A DNA stretch of 64,000 bases from Isoetes taiwanensis (lineage: Eukaryota > Streptophyta > Lycopodiopsida > Isoetales > Isoetaceae), in contig JAJEKV010000058.1 in NCBI GenBank assembly GCA_021234155.1, positions 4,412,600-4,476,599 on the forward strand, written 5' to 3'. Below the pieces are notes generated by a model, which made no database searches, was not told where the DNA came from, and saw only the letters and a program-made list of their open reading frames with translations. The position numbers were made by a program, and so were the translations under genes. Positions 22,945 through 35,316 of this stretch are shown one piece after another (position 1 is the first letter of the stretch; every line of letters starts with the position of its first letter).

Positions 22945-24625
22945 TCCAAAATGTTCTCAAAATGTGGAACTTTATCTACCTTTATTAGAAAAGTTGCAAA
23001 GGGAGTAGAGAGGAAGCAAAACGATTGGCCAGAACTGAGGTTGAACAAAAGAATGAAAAGGGAAGGGATCAAGAAAAGGATTTGAAAGGGATATCAGAAA
23101 AATTGGGTTGTGCTACGGATGTGGTGAATCAGGACAAACTGTCTAAAGCCAACTAGAATGCAAAGACTTGCTACAATTCTAGAGGGTTTTGGCATTTTTC
23201 TTCAAAGTGTCCCACACAAAAGAATTTCAGTAGAGATAGGGGAAGGGGAAGTAATACAGGCAGAGGGAAAAAGAAAGATAAACCTGTCACCTTTGTGGAC
23301 GTTGATGATGTAAATTCGGAAACAAATACTTTTTGCAATTTATCAAATGAACAAACAAACAAATACATATATATTATACTTTTATACATATATATTATAA
23401 ATTCAGGAGCTAAACGAACAATCTTAAGCTCAATAGACCGCTTCACAGGGAAGAAAAGAAGAGGGATCCATGCAAAATCCGTTTGGGAGATGGGAGAACC
23501 AAAAAAGTTGAAGCTGCAGGGCTCTTGAGATTATTTGATCTAGAAGGGAGGCCTGTTGATTTAAAAAAGGTTTTATATATTGCTGGCATAGTAAGGAATC
23601 TAATTTCAGTTTCATAGGGTACCTATGTAAAATTATGTAGGATAATAAAATATATTTTTAGCAAAAAGAGTTGATTTTTTGTTTAAAATGCAAATAGTAT
23701 ACCGACTATGAATAATGTGTCTGTAGAATCTTTGAAGTTATGCCATGACGTCTAGGGCACACAGGTATAACTACAGTTAAGGAATTAAATAAAATGCGAT
23801 GCATTCTTTATGAAAAGGATGAAGATAAGCATTTTCTTTGCAGGGGTTACATGTTGGATAAAAGCACCAGATTGCCATTTCCAAAGGAAGCACAACCGGC
23901 AAAAGAGATTTTTGGATTAGTACACACCGATATTTGTGGTCCACTAAATATTTATGAGTTTAAATGGGAAGAGATACTTCGTTACCTTTATAGATGATCT
24001 TACACGTAAAGCAAAATGTTACTGTTTAGAAAAGAAAAGTGAGGCACTTGATGTGTTTAAGAATTATGCAGCAGAGGTTGAAAGGGACACTAGAAAGAAA
24101 CTGAAATGCGTAAGATTAGAAAGGTTGGCGAGTATATCTCAAAGAAATTTAAGGAATTTTGCATGCAAAATGGGATAAAGAGGCAATTGCATGTAGGTTT
24201 ATGCCCCAACAAAATGGGGTCGCAGAAAAAAAAAAAAAATAGAACATGCCTTAATGCATTAAGGGCAATGATCAAACATTCTAGCCTAAGCAATAGACTC
24301 GGGGAAGACGCGCTTAAAACAGCAATTTACGTTCAAAATAGACTGCCCTCTACAAGTACTAGAGGAAAATTGCCAGAGGAGCTTTGATCATGAAGGACAC
24401 CTAATTTTGAAAGGCTCAAAGCCTATAGCTATCTAGCATATATGTGCTTGTGCCAGAGGAGATTAGAAAAAAACTAGATGACAGGGCCACAATTGCACAC
24501 ATGGTTGGCTATAACGAAGAATCTAAGGGGTATCGGATATATGATCCACGAAATTAACATATATTGGTCAGTAGGGATGTAAAATTTGTGGAAGAACAAT
24601 TGTACAGGGGCAAGGACATAATGAC
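22945..24625 (+). mobile_element. Ty1/copia relic (gag end to integrase)
   Basis: Plus-strand landmarks of Ty1/copia appear in order. A zinc-knuckle-like stretch near 23180 (GFWHFSSKC) comes first. Then the integrase follows: EIFGLVHTDICGPLN near 23910, FIDDLTRKAKCYCLEKKSEA near 23990, and YGS/VGY-type end sequences with RDVKFVEEQ near 24575. No reverse transcriptase or paired LTR was recognised in the window. It is an old fossil with about ten or more breaks. Confidence 0.7.
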
Positions 24626-24629
24626 CGGA

Positions 24630-25323
24630 AGAAAGGAGGACACATGTGAAAAAATCAGTCACAATGACCCCATTTTTTGGTCCACAATTGTTTTTAGGTG
24701 TTGTTTTATGCCAAAAACAACACGAAAATGGCCCCAAAAGTCCAGTGGCCCGTTTATCCGCATTTGCACAAAGTGACAGTGGTTATTTGGTAGAAATTTC
24801 CCATGGTGGTCTTTTGGCAGAAAAATCCACGTGTAGAAAAAATTGACATAGTTTTTGTGAATTTTTGTCAACATGTATTTTTTTTCTTTCATTGTTGTCT
24901 TTAATGAAACCATCCATTGTTTATCTTCAGAATTACAAGCGTAGATCTCGATATTACCACACGTGAAAGACTAAATTACAACGTCAAAGTAAGATCATTT
25001 AAAAAAAAATTACATGTTATTTAACAAAGTAGCAAATGTGTTATTGAAATATAGATATTGTTTTTTATGCTACTAAGTATTGATTCTATAAAATAAGGAT
25101 ATGTAAAAAGCATTATTATAACACGTAGAAAAAAAATGAGGTGTTGTTTCCAATGTGTCTTTTAACTAAGAAATATTGACACATGTCATACTTTTTAAAT
25201 AGAAAACCATTATTGTTATAACTAATCAAATATCGACATGTGGTGTCTTCTAAGTAATCAAATATTGACACGTGGCACGCGTTTAAAAAAATATTAGCAT
25301 GTACCACAATTTAAAAAGTCAAT
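24630..25323. other. AT-rich spacer with degenerate ACATGT/ACGTG-type repeats
   Basis: Between 25165 and 25310 a phrase close to AATATTGACACGTGGCA occurs four times with drift (GACACATGTCATA, GACATGTGGTG, GACACGTGGCA, AGCATGTACCA). No gene is seen. Confidence 0.4.
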
Positions 25324-25969
25324 ATTCTAGAATGGGACTCGCATGAAACCAACAAACCGCCGATAGATAGGCTTCTCATTCATCTCAGCAGATTTTCTAC
25401 AATGGTGGATAGTGGGTAGCCGCACACATGCGAACTACCCACGAAAAATAAAGGGAAAATCCAATTATATCATTTGGACCCCAAAAATACAATGCTAACA
25501 GATGTTCGGCTGGTGTACCTGCCGAAAGCTTATCACCGGGATTAAAAAACCCCGCCCTTTCGGGTTTTCGAGGAAAAACCCTAGTGATAAACCTTTGGCA
25601 AGGGGCTTAGACAAACGCAAGGCAGAGAAATCGCTCCCAAAACCCACGAATGGAGAAGTCGAAACAGATGCCGCTTGCCAACCTGTACCTGCACATCACC
25701 AACACCAAAAAAACAAAACAAAACAAACCTCCCAGAGTGGAGGGGCTGATTACTGTAGCGTGCCATTAGCGACAAATATAATAAACAAAGAAGGGGAGGG
25801 TGGGTTCAAAGAGAAATAGGTACTCGCTGAGAGAGAAGAGGAAGCCGATGAGACGTTGATGCGTAAACGCTTAGCGCCTAAAATAGCTTAACTCCCAACC
25901 GGGCATGCATGCAAACATGCATGCTCGCCCCATTCTAGAATGGCGATCCGATGTCTCCGGATCGATGGG
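25324..25969. repeat. Non-autonomous element, unit 1 (646 bp)
   Basis: It starts ATTCTAGAATGGGACT..ATGAAACCAACAAACCGCC. It ends with a block shared with unit 2: AGAGAAATAGGTACT…GACGTTGATGC…GCATGCATGCAAACATGCATGC, the palindrome CCATTCTAGAATGG (25930-25943) and a hairpin CGATCCG-ATGTCT-CCGGATCG. The first 14 bases are the inverted complement of TCCCATTCTAGAAT near the end (one mismatch in this copy). The middle holds a stable stem around 25530-25595. No coding capacity is seen. Confidence 0.55.
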
Positions 25970-26330
25970 ATTCTAGAATGGGACTTTTGATGAAACCAAC
26001 AAACCGCCCGAATACCAAAGGACTTCCTTACAAACTAGGATCGAGGACGAAGGTCACAGGACGAAGGCTAAAGGCCGGAAAAGGACAGCCTGAAAGAAAT
26101 GCCAAATTGGCCAAACCAAGCAGAAAGAAGCCCCTCCCCTGCCTGAAAACAATTCAAAGAGAAATAGGTACTGCTGAGAGAGAAGAGGAAGCGCCGATGA
26201 GACGTTGATGCAGAAACGCGCCTAAAATAGCGAACTCCCAACCAGAACGGGCATGCGCCGCCCGCATGCATGCAAACATGCATGCTTGTCCCATTCTAGA
26301 ATGGCGATCAGATGTCTCGGATCGATGGGA
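25970..26330. repeat. Non-autonomous element, unit 2 (361 bp), head-to-tail with unit 1
   Basis: It has the same first 38 bases and the same last about 165 bases as unit 1, but a different, shorter middle. It carries the same palindrome at 26291-26304 and the same final hairpin (CGATCAGATGTCTCGGATCG). It directly abuts unit 1 without a spacer. Confidence 0.55.
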
Positions 26331-27799
26331 TAATGATGTTTTATTTTTCATATACAACATATATCATGAATTTTTTATTGATCTTGTTTAATTTAAGATA
26401 AGAAAGCCTTTGGGAATCGAACCCAAACAAGTCCATAATTCCATAAGGCAATTCAAATACCAACATTAAATTAAAACATTGAATGGTTACATGGACAAGA
26501 ATAGTGGACGAGAATAGATGATAAAACATGTTAGATACACATCAGTTCTATTGTATTGAACACCCAAATGCTTTTGATGTATTGAACCACATGGTTTTTT
26601 AATGTCAAAAGACACATTACAGAAGATATATTTCAGAGGATATATCACACGAATAAGTTTTACATTGAGTTGTATTCAACTAAGAAATTATCCATTCACC
26701 ATTTCACTTCTTTTGCCTCTCCAATCCTGCTTTTACCTGAAACAAATTCGTGCAAAAAAGTAGACAAAAAGCTGTCCGATCTTATCTTTTTTGCTTCCTA
26801 ACTCCAGACAAGATTGTATCTGCCTTCACCTAATTCATCATAAATAAGATTTGGCATATCGGTCCTACTTTTTGGGCAGAAAAACATCGAAAAAGAAAAG
26901 CAGAAAGATTTTGATTTTAAGTTAGGAAGAACTTAGCTCACATGATATGCTAGAAAAACTCATTGCCCTGGCTGGAACTTGGAGTTCCGAAGTTTCTTTG
27001 TCAAATGCCTACAGAGTCTTCAGCTTTAATCAAAAGCAAAGCAGTCAAAGCAAAGCAAAGCAGTAAAGCAAAAAGTCTAGATGGAATGACTTGGTGGTCT
27101 GTTTACTCTGCTTTAGGTTTTAGAGTACCTTCTTCGTGGATTTTCGACAGTATTGGCAGCGTTCTGGCCGCTCCTACCGCAGCCGAAACCCAGGATTTTG
27201 GCAAATAATGGTGTTTTCCAGCATTCCTAAGTTGCCCTGCCGTAGGTTTATTCCCCTAATTTTACTTTTACTTTCTTTATAAGAAAGAATAATTACTTTT
27301 ACTTTCTTTACAAGATCTTCAAAAAACACAAATACCGTAGTAAAGCGCAGGCAGGAATCCAGGCAGCTTGTGTGATTTGAGATCCACCAATTTTAGCAAC
27401 TCCATACTGGCTTGCCTTTCACTCCAGCAAACAGCCATCGAAAATAGCTGCAAGAAAGAAGCCATCGCCATAGCTAGAGCACAAGATAAAGCGAATTTCA
27501 AAGCTAGATATTAAGAGGCCAATGGCTTCATCCTTCACCAGAATTACCGTCGCCATTTTCTAACCACAATGCACTGCTAAGCTTCAGAAAAACCAAGATG
27601 CTTATGGATTATCCTCAGTGCGCTCCTAAGCTTCGGTGCGTCATCGCCATCCGATAACAGGAGCCGTAGCAAAGCTGGAGCCATCGCCATGGCCATAGCA
27701 ATGACAGGCGAGAAACAGAGTCATTTAGACCAGCCAATGGGATGAGAGGACATGGGTCAAAATCCAGGCCATTCATCTCGCCCCATCTCGCCCGTTGAT
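26331..27799. other. Intergenic, nothing recognised
   Basis: Low-complexity CAAAG repeats lie at 27020-27075, and a short duplication (TTACTTTTACTTTCTTTA) at 27255-27315. A minus-strand frame at 27319-27501 begins like a signal peptide but matches nothing and is probably chance. Confidence 0.3.
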
Positions 27800-28540
27800 A
27801 AGCTAAAAATGCCCTTACATTTTTCCATATTTCCAAATTATGCCCCTAAAATTATAAAAATTCCAAAAATATCCTTAGAATTTTAAAAATTCCAAAAATA
27901 CCCTTCGTAACTGGATATGATAGTGCAAAATGTGGCTGTTATAAGAAAATATATTGTTACGAGTAGCAGCTCTAGAATTTGATTCAGGCATCGCATGAAT
28001 GAAATCGGTGACGATTTATCTAAATGCATTGAATCACCATTCTACTCTCAAAATTACCATTAAATTGATGTTTCATCCGCATGCAAAATTCATGTGGGGA
28101 TCGAGCTGGCCAATCTTTTCTGTGCTTTCTTCTCAAAATTAAACCCTTCATCTTGATGTAGCAAGGAATATGAATGGGTATTTGTAGAGAAACCCAAAAG
28201 CATTCACCAAAGAAACATATGCTGCAGCTTCGGAATTTGTCTTTTCAAGCCTAATCCTTGAACAAATGCTGAAGAAGTAGCCTTATGCAAAAGCAACATA
28301 TCGAGATTTAAAGCCAAAATCAGCCGACCCAATGGAGAAGAAGTAGGCTTTTGTGCTCCAATTGACACCAAGAGTCGATCTTCAACATACCTGAAGCCGC
28401 CATGATCATTTTATTCCATAACAGACTAGATTATCAAATAGTTAAACAAAAATAGTTAAGCAAGGGGTAATTTCGGAATTTTTGAAAAATATAAGGCATA
28501 TACGGAAATAAGGGAAAATGTAGGGGCATATTTGGAATTT
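27800..28540. mobile_element. Non-autonomous TIR element, about 740 bp
   Basis: The left end (27806-27880, TGCCCTTACATTTTTCCATA then TATTTCCAAATTATGCCCC) is an imperfect inverted repeat of the right end (28465-28540, GGAAAATGTAGGGGCATATT on the plus strand). Pairing extends over roughly 70 bases with gaps. The interior has a minus-strand open stretch near 28190-28390 with no recognised domain. Superfamily unknown. Confidence 0.45.
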
Positions 28541-29589
28541 TCCCTTATACATATTGACTCTTATATCTTACGGGTGACTCCTTAGAGTTTTTTTCAGGAT
28601 CATTGGGTCCTAACATATTCTCTTGAATATGCCAAATCAAGGGTGGAGGAATATATAACTCACACCCCTTTATAAAAAAATGCTCTCCATATGCATATGT
28701 GAAAAGGAAATACGTCGATAAAAACCATTGGCCAAACCACATTAAATGTTGTGATCAGAACAGTGGCTGGATTTGGGCTATTGCAAAAATATTTTCGATA
28801 GACAAGTGAAATGCAGCAATAGAAGCCCATAGCCCTGTGTCGGAAAGAAGAAAGGGATTACTTCGCTTCTAGTTGTTCTTGGTTGTGAAGAAAAAAAACC
28901 CACTCTTTTTGCATAAGATAAACAAGCAACGGCCATATGATCTACAAAGCAAGCATCCTAAAACCATAGATCTGCATAGGATGTTGAACTAGGTCGGAAC
29001 ACCAGTCTTGCATGAGAAAATTTTAATATGATCAAGCCTATCCTTTAGAAGACCGGTAAATCCCACTAAAGTCAGAGTTTACGTCCAAATTTCCTCAACC
29101 CAAGAAACGCGGCAACAGCCACCGATATGACGCAGCCTAAAATAGAAGGCCACGCCAAATTTAGATTGGAACTATTAGAAAAAAGAAAAAAAAAACTAAA
29201 ACCAAAATCCCCCTTTTCTCGCTTCACCCCTAGGGAACGAAATATTCTATCCTCTGTTCTTAACATTGTTCAATTCAATCCTTTCTTGACATTGTCCTCA
29301 ATATCTTAGAGGACAATTCCAACTCCCATATATTTTTTATGCTTGGCATCAGTCTAGATCTTTGCAACGCCGCCCTATTAAGCAGCGTCTCTAAACCAAT
29401 GTTGTATTAACTCTATGGATGCAAAATGAGAATATGTTATTTCCATTAAACTCATTAAAACTTATGGCAATACAAAACAAAGTTGCTACCATATGCCAAG
29501 AACGACATTACAACCACCATCACAATAGGCTATAGAATGTAATCTGTTGGAGCCTCATACATACATCGAGAGACACAACCACAACTACC
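28541..29589. other. Intergenic, nothing recognised
   Basis: AT-rich sequence; short frames only, none with a recognisable domain. Confidence 0.35.
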
Positions 29590-30245
29590 TTGGCATGTTG
29601 GATATAAGGTTGCATCTAAGCTCCAACATGCCAACATTTTTGAGCCTAGGTTGCATGTTGGAGCCTAGATGGCATGTTTGAGCCACCTTGGCATGATAAC
29701 ATGCTACAGAGACACTTCTTGGGATCCAAACTACAATTATCTCTTATGGACATGATATTAGGCCCTATTCAAACCTGTGTCAGTTGAAATCATGCAAAAA
29801 ACCCTTATCAAGCTCGAGATCCAAGAAACTGCTTGCTAGTTTTTTTTACAGTTCACTGACAGAATTTTTGATCCACTTTGAAATCGTTTTTCTCCATCAT
29901 CCTAGTTCCAAATCAGGCCAAGTTTTTTCTCACATATTCCTACAGCTTTTCTCTGATAGATATTTTAAAGATAATTCAAAAAGGTTGAGTAAAACTCGAG
30001 ATATAATCATTTGAGTGTGTAGACCCTTTTTTTGTCTGAGGGAAGTGCACTGGCCAAATTTTCTTCCAACTTTGAAACTGATTTTCTCAGACATCCCAGA
30101 TCCAAATTAAATCAATTTTTCTCCCACATGTCACCACAACTTTTCTCTTGTTGTTCCTCCAAAAATCATTTGAAAAAGATAAGCATAGCTCGAGATATTC
30201 AGATCTGAGCGCAACTACCTCATTTTGCTTTAGGGATCCTAAAGT
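29590..30245. repeat. Old degenerate repeats and a small foldback
   Basis: TTGGCATGTTGGA at 29590 pairs with TCCAACATGCCAA ending at 29635. From 29780 to 30235 two diverged copies of roughly 200 bp can be followed by shared phrases (CTTTGAAA.CG/TGATTTTTCTC, GCTCGAGATAT). The match is weak and old. Confidence 0.35.
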
Positions 30246-30409
30246 AATTGATGCCAATTTGCAAATTTTGTGCAAAGATTGGTTGCCTCAAGCAATCTGG
30301 AGGTTCTAACACACCATATCCATATCAAAACATGCATCCAAAGTGTAAGAGACCAGAATGCGACCTATGAAATGTAAACCCTTCAAGAACCTAGCAACTC
30401 ATAGGGTTT

Positions 30410-30430
30410 ACGTTTCGGAGGCCGAAACGT
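30410..30430. repeat. Short perfect palindrome ACGTTTCGG-AGG-CCGAAACGT
   Basis: Nine-base arms with a three-base loop, in otherwise unremarkable sequence. Confidence 0.5.
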
Positions 30431-30814
30431 GGTCCTTTTCATGGATAACTCGGTGCACCATCTATAAAGATGCATGCAGAGCGATGACAACTGAAAAAAT
30501 GGGGTTCGTATTCTAACCAGAAGTCGCGAAAGCTTGGATGCGCCAGAGAAAAAACTAAGAAGATGAATGGTCGCAGAAACTTGGATGCGCCACAGTCGAA
30601 TGCCAGAGTCGAACGCACCATAATCACATGCGCCAGAAAAGAAATTTTTTCAGAAGAAGTTTGATCGAAAAAAAATTTCCCGGGTTTTGGATGTTTCAAT
30701 TTTTGAACCAGCCATTATAACTACCGCAAACAACAAATGTAATTGTACCCTTAAAAAAGATTCGAAGTTACATTTTAAAGTTGTTTTTATAAAGTTAAAT
30801 TAGACTTTTATAAA

Positions 30815-31130
30815 CTTATAGGATATGCTGAGGTTATTTTGTGGTTATAGTCCTCGACTTTCTAATCCCACATTAGGAAGTCTAGGTTCTAAACTTCTAT
30901 AAGGTCCTAGACTTTTATAAATTATAGGTTATGTTGTGGTTATAGGTTATGTTATAGATCCTAGACTTCCTAATCCCACATTAGAAAGTCTAGGTCCTAG
31001 AATTCTATAGGGTCCTAGACTCTTATAAACTTGTAGGTTATGTTGTGGTTATAGGTTATGTTATAGGCTATAGGATATGTTGTTATAGGTTATAGGTTCT
31101 AAAACTTTTAAAAATTTATATAGGTTCTAT
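30815..31130. repeat. Tandem repeat, about 106-109 bp, 2.5 to 3 units
   Basis: Units start at about 30815, 30921 and 31030 with TTATAGGTTATGTTGTGGTT-like sequence and carry CCTAGACTTCCTAATCCCAC followed by the inverse AAGTCTAGG, so each unit also contains a small hairpin. Confidence 0.7.
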
Positions 31131-31319
31131 TGTACCCTTTAGGTGTGTTCAAAAGTCATGTTATAGGTTATAGGTTCTAAAGTTGTTTTTATATAAGTGG
31201 TTCTAAAAATTCCTAGGTTTAAAGGTTGTTTTATAAATTTTTGAAAGCCTGTTTTTCTTTAGAACATGTTTTGTATTTGTTTTTTGGATGTTTTGTGGAT
31301 GTACTAACCTATTTCATGT

Positions 31320-34270
31320 TCCTATATGTTTTTTGGTCAATGGCATATAAAATGCTAAAAAAAAAAGGCCCCCAGTGATCATGCCCAAGAAAAGGACAAA
31401 ATCCCAAATGGTGATGATCATGCCCAAGGGAAGCAAAAGGCCCCAAATGATGTTGATGATGGAAAAGGAAATGAAAAGACCCGAAATGAAAAGGATGATG
31501 CCATAGGAAAGGAAATTGTATTTCATACTCGGGTCGATTGGAAAAACAAAAAGGTCAAGATCCTGCATGAATGCAACAGAGAGGTACTAGGAGAAGGGAT
31601 TATTGTTCTAGCAGATCCTATCAATGTAGTTAATGATGAAAGACTAGGGGAGGAGGTAATCTCAAAGTTATATGACAATTGGAAGGAAAAGGGGTCAGGT
31701 AAACAAGACTACCTTGCTTGTGTGAAGCAATTAGAAGTTGCAACTATTATGGCATGGCCTAGGGACAGTATTGTACTAGAGGGGAACTACACGTTTCCTA
31801 TAGATGTAGAACCATTGTCACAATGGGGCACACAATGTAGCAAGAGGCCACTTCCAACTTTCAAACATTATCCCACCAACAAGTGCAAGGCAAATTATGA
31901 TTGTTCTCCTGAAGCTATGACGAAGGTTAGAGGAGATGAATGTTGTTGGGCCAGCTGTGTTAGCATGTTCACAATAGAGGAGCTGGTGGGATCAAAAACT
32001 ACATATCAAGAACATACGTGTGATAGCAAGAGGACTTTGTACAACATATTCGGCTATGCAATTCAGGATGAAAGATCAAAGAATAAAAGATTTCCATTAT
32101 GGAAAGTGGATGTGTTCGAAAGCATGGATGGCTATACATGGAATTCCAAACTCTTCCTTGTCTAACTGAGAAAAGACATGATAGTGGCAGTAGAATTGCA
32201 ATGCATGGGAACACTGGCCTGGTAAGACCAGCTGCAAGGGCTGTAGCTACAAGGGAAATATTTGAAAAGTATATGGAGTTCAATGCAGAAAACATGCCAC
32301 ATAAGAGTAAGAAGGATGAACAGGGTAGAGTTGTTGAGAAGATATTGCCATCCCATTGTACACAGAAGAGCATGTTAGAGGAAATAAATGCATTTCTTTG
32401 GGAGATTGGAGTAGCCTCTATATCTCAGCCCAGTTTTAGCAGGGTATGGAACAAGAATTTCAAGCATGTGATTATAGCAACTTTAAACAACTTTGCAAAG
32501 TGCAATTTGTGTGCTAAATTGAAGGAGACCCTTGTTAAGACTGTGCAACCAAGTCCAAGGGCTAAGATGAACGAACATATGAAGGACCATATGACTGATC
32601 AACTATCATGTAGATCAACTTATTGGATGTGGAGGACCTTATCTGCTATGGAACCCAATAACTATCTATGTATTATGGACCAGCAAAATAATTGTCTTCC
32701 ATAATTCAAGTACATACCAAAATCATATGGAAGATCGTACCCTTTGCAGATCTCAATGACCGGGGCAATCTTGCATGGGCAGTCTCAAATCTACTATGGG
32801 CATTTCAGTTTAGACTTGTGGAGTGATGGTCCATATTTTCATATTGGGAGTATCATGAGGTGTTTGAGAAACTATGAGAAAGGTTATAATGGTCACCTCC
32901 AGGACCCTATGACTAGCCAAGCATACATAGTGCATTGTTGGATGGAAGCCCTAATAACATTGAAACATTTAGCACGGCAAGGTTTAGGAGGAATGGACCT
33001 AATGAACATGTTGGAGCTTCGGCCGCACGTGCTAAACCTCGAGATTTGCCTAGAAAGTTCCTCTTGCAACTTGATAATTGTGTTGGGTAAAATAAGAATA
33101 GGTGGATGTTTTCTTTCCTACCCTACTTGATGGCTATGGGCATTTTTAAACGAGTTAATTTGGGGTTCCTAATGCCAGGGCATATCGTTCCTAATGCCAG
33201 GACATACTCATGAGGATGTGGATGCACTGTTTGGGAAATATAGTCATATTTTTGAGACAGCAGACAATGACTAACTTTCCTAGGCTACTAGAAATATTCC
33301 ATGGATGCACTACTCCATCTCCTATAGGGTCTCTCAAAGAAGAATTGCCTGATTAGAAGAACTTTGTAGATGGTTATGCTCTCGACATGGAAGGTCATTC
33401 TAGACCTGTTCAATACACTTTTGGGTGAGAGACAGGATTCCAATCTTTGACCTTTAGAGGAGATGTGGAGAGGAGGGGAAGAAATCTGGCATAGAGATGC
33501 AAATAATAAGCCTGTGATACCTCCAGGTCAACCAAAAGCTCTAAAACCTACTGAAGAAGTGAAGCAATTGGGATTGACTAAGGATGGCATCAATGACTAC
33601 ATCAAGCATTGGCAAACCAATCCGGATGACATTATTCGTGCATTGATACAATACTGAAAGAAGGTGAGTAACTTGTTGGATGAGGTAAACACATCCTCCG
33701 AAGAATTGAATGAAAGGTGGCTGCCTGAAAGTAGGTGAAGATCATTAATAGGTGTTGAGGAAGATGATGGCACTATTAATAGCATTGTTAAAGCATATGC
33801 TCCTCCTCCTTCTGACAAACACTATGTTGGCCCTAAAAAAGATAGGCCAAAATATCTAGGCGTGGAGAGTTATGAACCTTCTTCTGACGTGAAGTGCCAC
33901 CAATTTGTGGTAGTAAAACCAGCAGATCGAGAGACCTATCCAGTGTGGTTGGGATATAGCATCTCAGGTATTTGCAAATAAGGAGGAAATGTTAACTTCA
34001 ATAAGGTACCTGTGGAATGGTGGTGTCCACTGCATCAGTTGAGTAATGTCACGGATAAAGAAAGATATTCAGATTGTTAAACAAAGAGATGGAGGAGAAA
34101 TCCCTGTGATCCTGATCTATATGGCTAGACATTGAAAGTGTATTGTAGCGTGGACTCCAAAGAATGTTCCAGGTAAAAATGAATATGTAGCAAAATAACA
34201 GGGGGTTCCAGGGGGATTTGATATAGATATAATTCTTGAAACCATAGACCATATCCCTAAAACAATTCAA
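31320..34270 (+). pseudogene. Decayed transposase-like gene (DUF7869-type, by pattern)
   Basis: A chain of plus-strand frames reads as one large protein. Frame 31722-32165 has a cysteine-bearing region (GDECCWASCVSMFTIEELVG). Frame 32099-32704 has LPSHCTQKSMLEEINAFL, FSRVWNKNFKHVIIATLNNF and KCNLCAKLKETL. Further on are MTGAILHGQSQIYYGH, then at 33060-33230 LQLDNCVG, NKNRWMFSFLPYLMAMGIF and HEDVDALFGKYSH. The order HC-motif, KCxxC, G-xxx-HG, LDNC…NKNR and HEDVD matches a transposase-like family I know from seed-free plants and invertebrates, annotated as DUF7869. It has several stops and frame changes, plus an 18-base tandem duplication (TTCCTAATGCCAGG, near 33165-33200) just before the HEDVD block. 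No terminal repeats were identified. Confidence 0.5.
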
Positions 34271-34318
34271 TGGGTTATTATAAAAAAAAACATAGATTTA
34301 AGATAAAAAATAATCATA

Positions 34319-34400
34319 TTAGCTCACTCGTTAGATTGGTTAAAGTAGTCGTATTAGAACATTGAGTTATTTTGGTAGAGGTTCGAATCTCCGTATTTCA
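34319..34400 (+). repeat. tRNA-like sequence, degenerate or SINE head
   Basis: GTTAGATTGGTTAAAG resembles a tRNA D-arm/A box and GGTTCGAATCTCC is a good B box, spaced about 50 bases apart. Acceptor pairing is not convincing and no anticodon arm is clear, so this is more likely a tRNA-derived remnant than a working tRNA. Confidence 0.3.
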
Positions 34401-35316
34401 TATTCTAAAAGCTTAAGCGAAATCGTATAGAGGCTCGATATACCATCAAAACCTTAGGCAAACTCGTATTCGACATCTTAAAATCATAGGCGTCCCCAAT
34501 CATAATTGAGCATAATCGAAACGAGAGGTGTCCAGAAGCTCCAACATACAGTCTGGGCCGTAGGATTGATAGATCCGACGACTGTGGTAGTCCAGGGTGC
34601 ACCTCGTTTAGAATATGTAGCTACCTCAGGATGTAAGGACAAAGGCTATGATATCATTTGGGTTGCTACAAGAGAAGTGAATAACTATGTAAATTTAAGA
34701 AGGCTATGATATCCTTGGAGGTGCCAGCAGGCAATCTCATTGCTATGTAAATTTACTTTCTTCATTAATATGATATCAGTCTATATTATGAAAAGTTTTG
34801 CACTCCCTAAGTAGTGTGATATTAAATTTTGTGATTTTAAAATAAAATGTGTGAAGTTGAAGAAGTTACTAAAAATTTGCAATATAAAATTTGTCCCAAA
34901 ATCAAGACATAATCCCAATTTAATTGAATGATGGTTACATGTGAAACCTTAGGAATTCTCATCAAACTTTCTCTATTGTCTTGGTGGTACTTGAAAGAAG
35001 TTGCTACATGTAGCTTAGTTTAGAAGAAATAATATTAACTGTGATCTACACATTTAACCTTCACAAGGATAAAGGAGTGTGCCACAATATCCAATGCCTT
35101 TCCTCTTCTTGAAATTATAAAAACTTAACAAACTTCAAATGCTGCGAAATTGTCCTCATTTGGCTCAACTTTAATGGCAGCAGCTCCTAAAGTTTTATCA
35201 AACTCTCCCCTCCTTGAAAGTTTACAAACTTATTAAATCTACCCATGACTCACTATTGCTTTGCATAAACCCGCTATGCATGAATATTCATAATGGATTT
35301 GCTCAGGATAAGTTAC
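34401..35316. other. Intergenic, nothing recognised
   Basis: AT-rich sequence without coding frames or repeats that I can support, ending at the LTR of element A. Confidence 0.35.

Noticed and set aside
26400-26470. tRNA gene on the minus strand (GGTTCGATTCCC)
   Set aside because: A B-box-like phrase is present but there is no A box or cloverleaf; probably chance or a remnant.
27319-27501. Secreted small protein with a signal peptide on the minus strand
   Set aside because: The hydrophobic start is derived from GCCATCG-type repeats, and there is no supporting downstream frame or homologue known to me.
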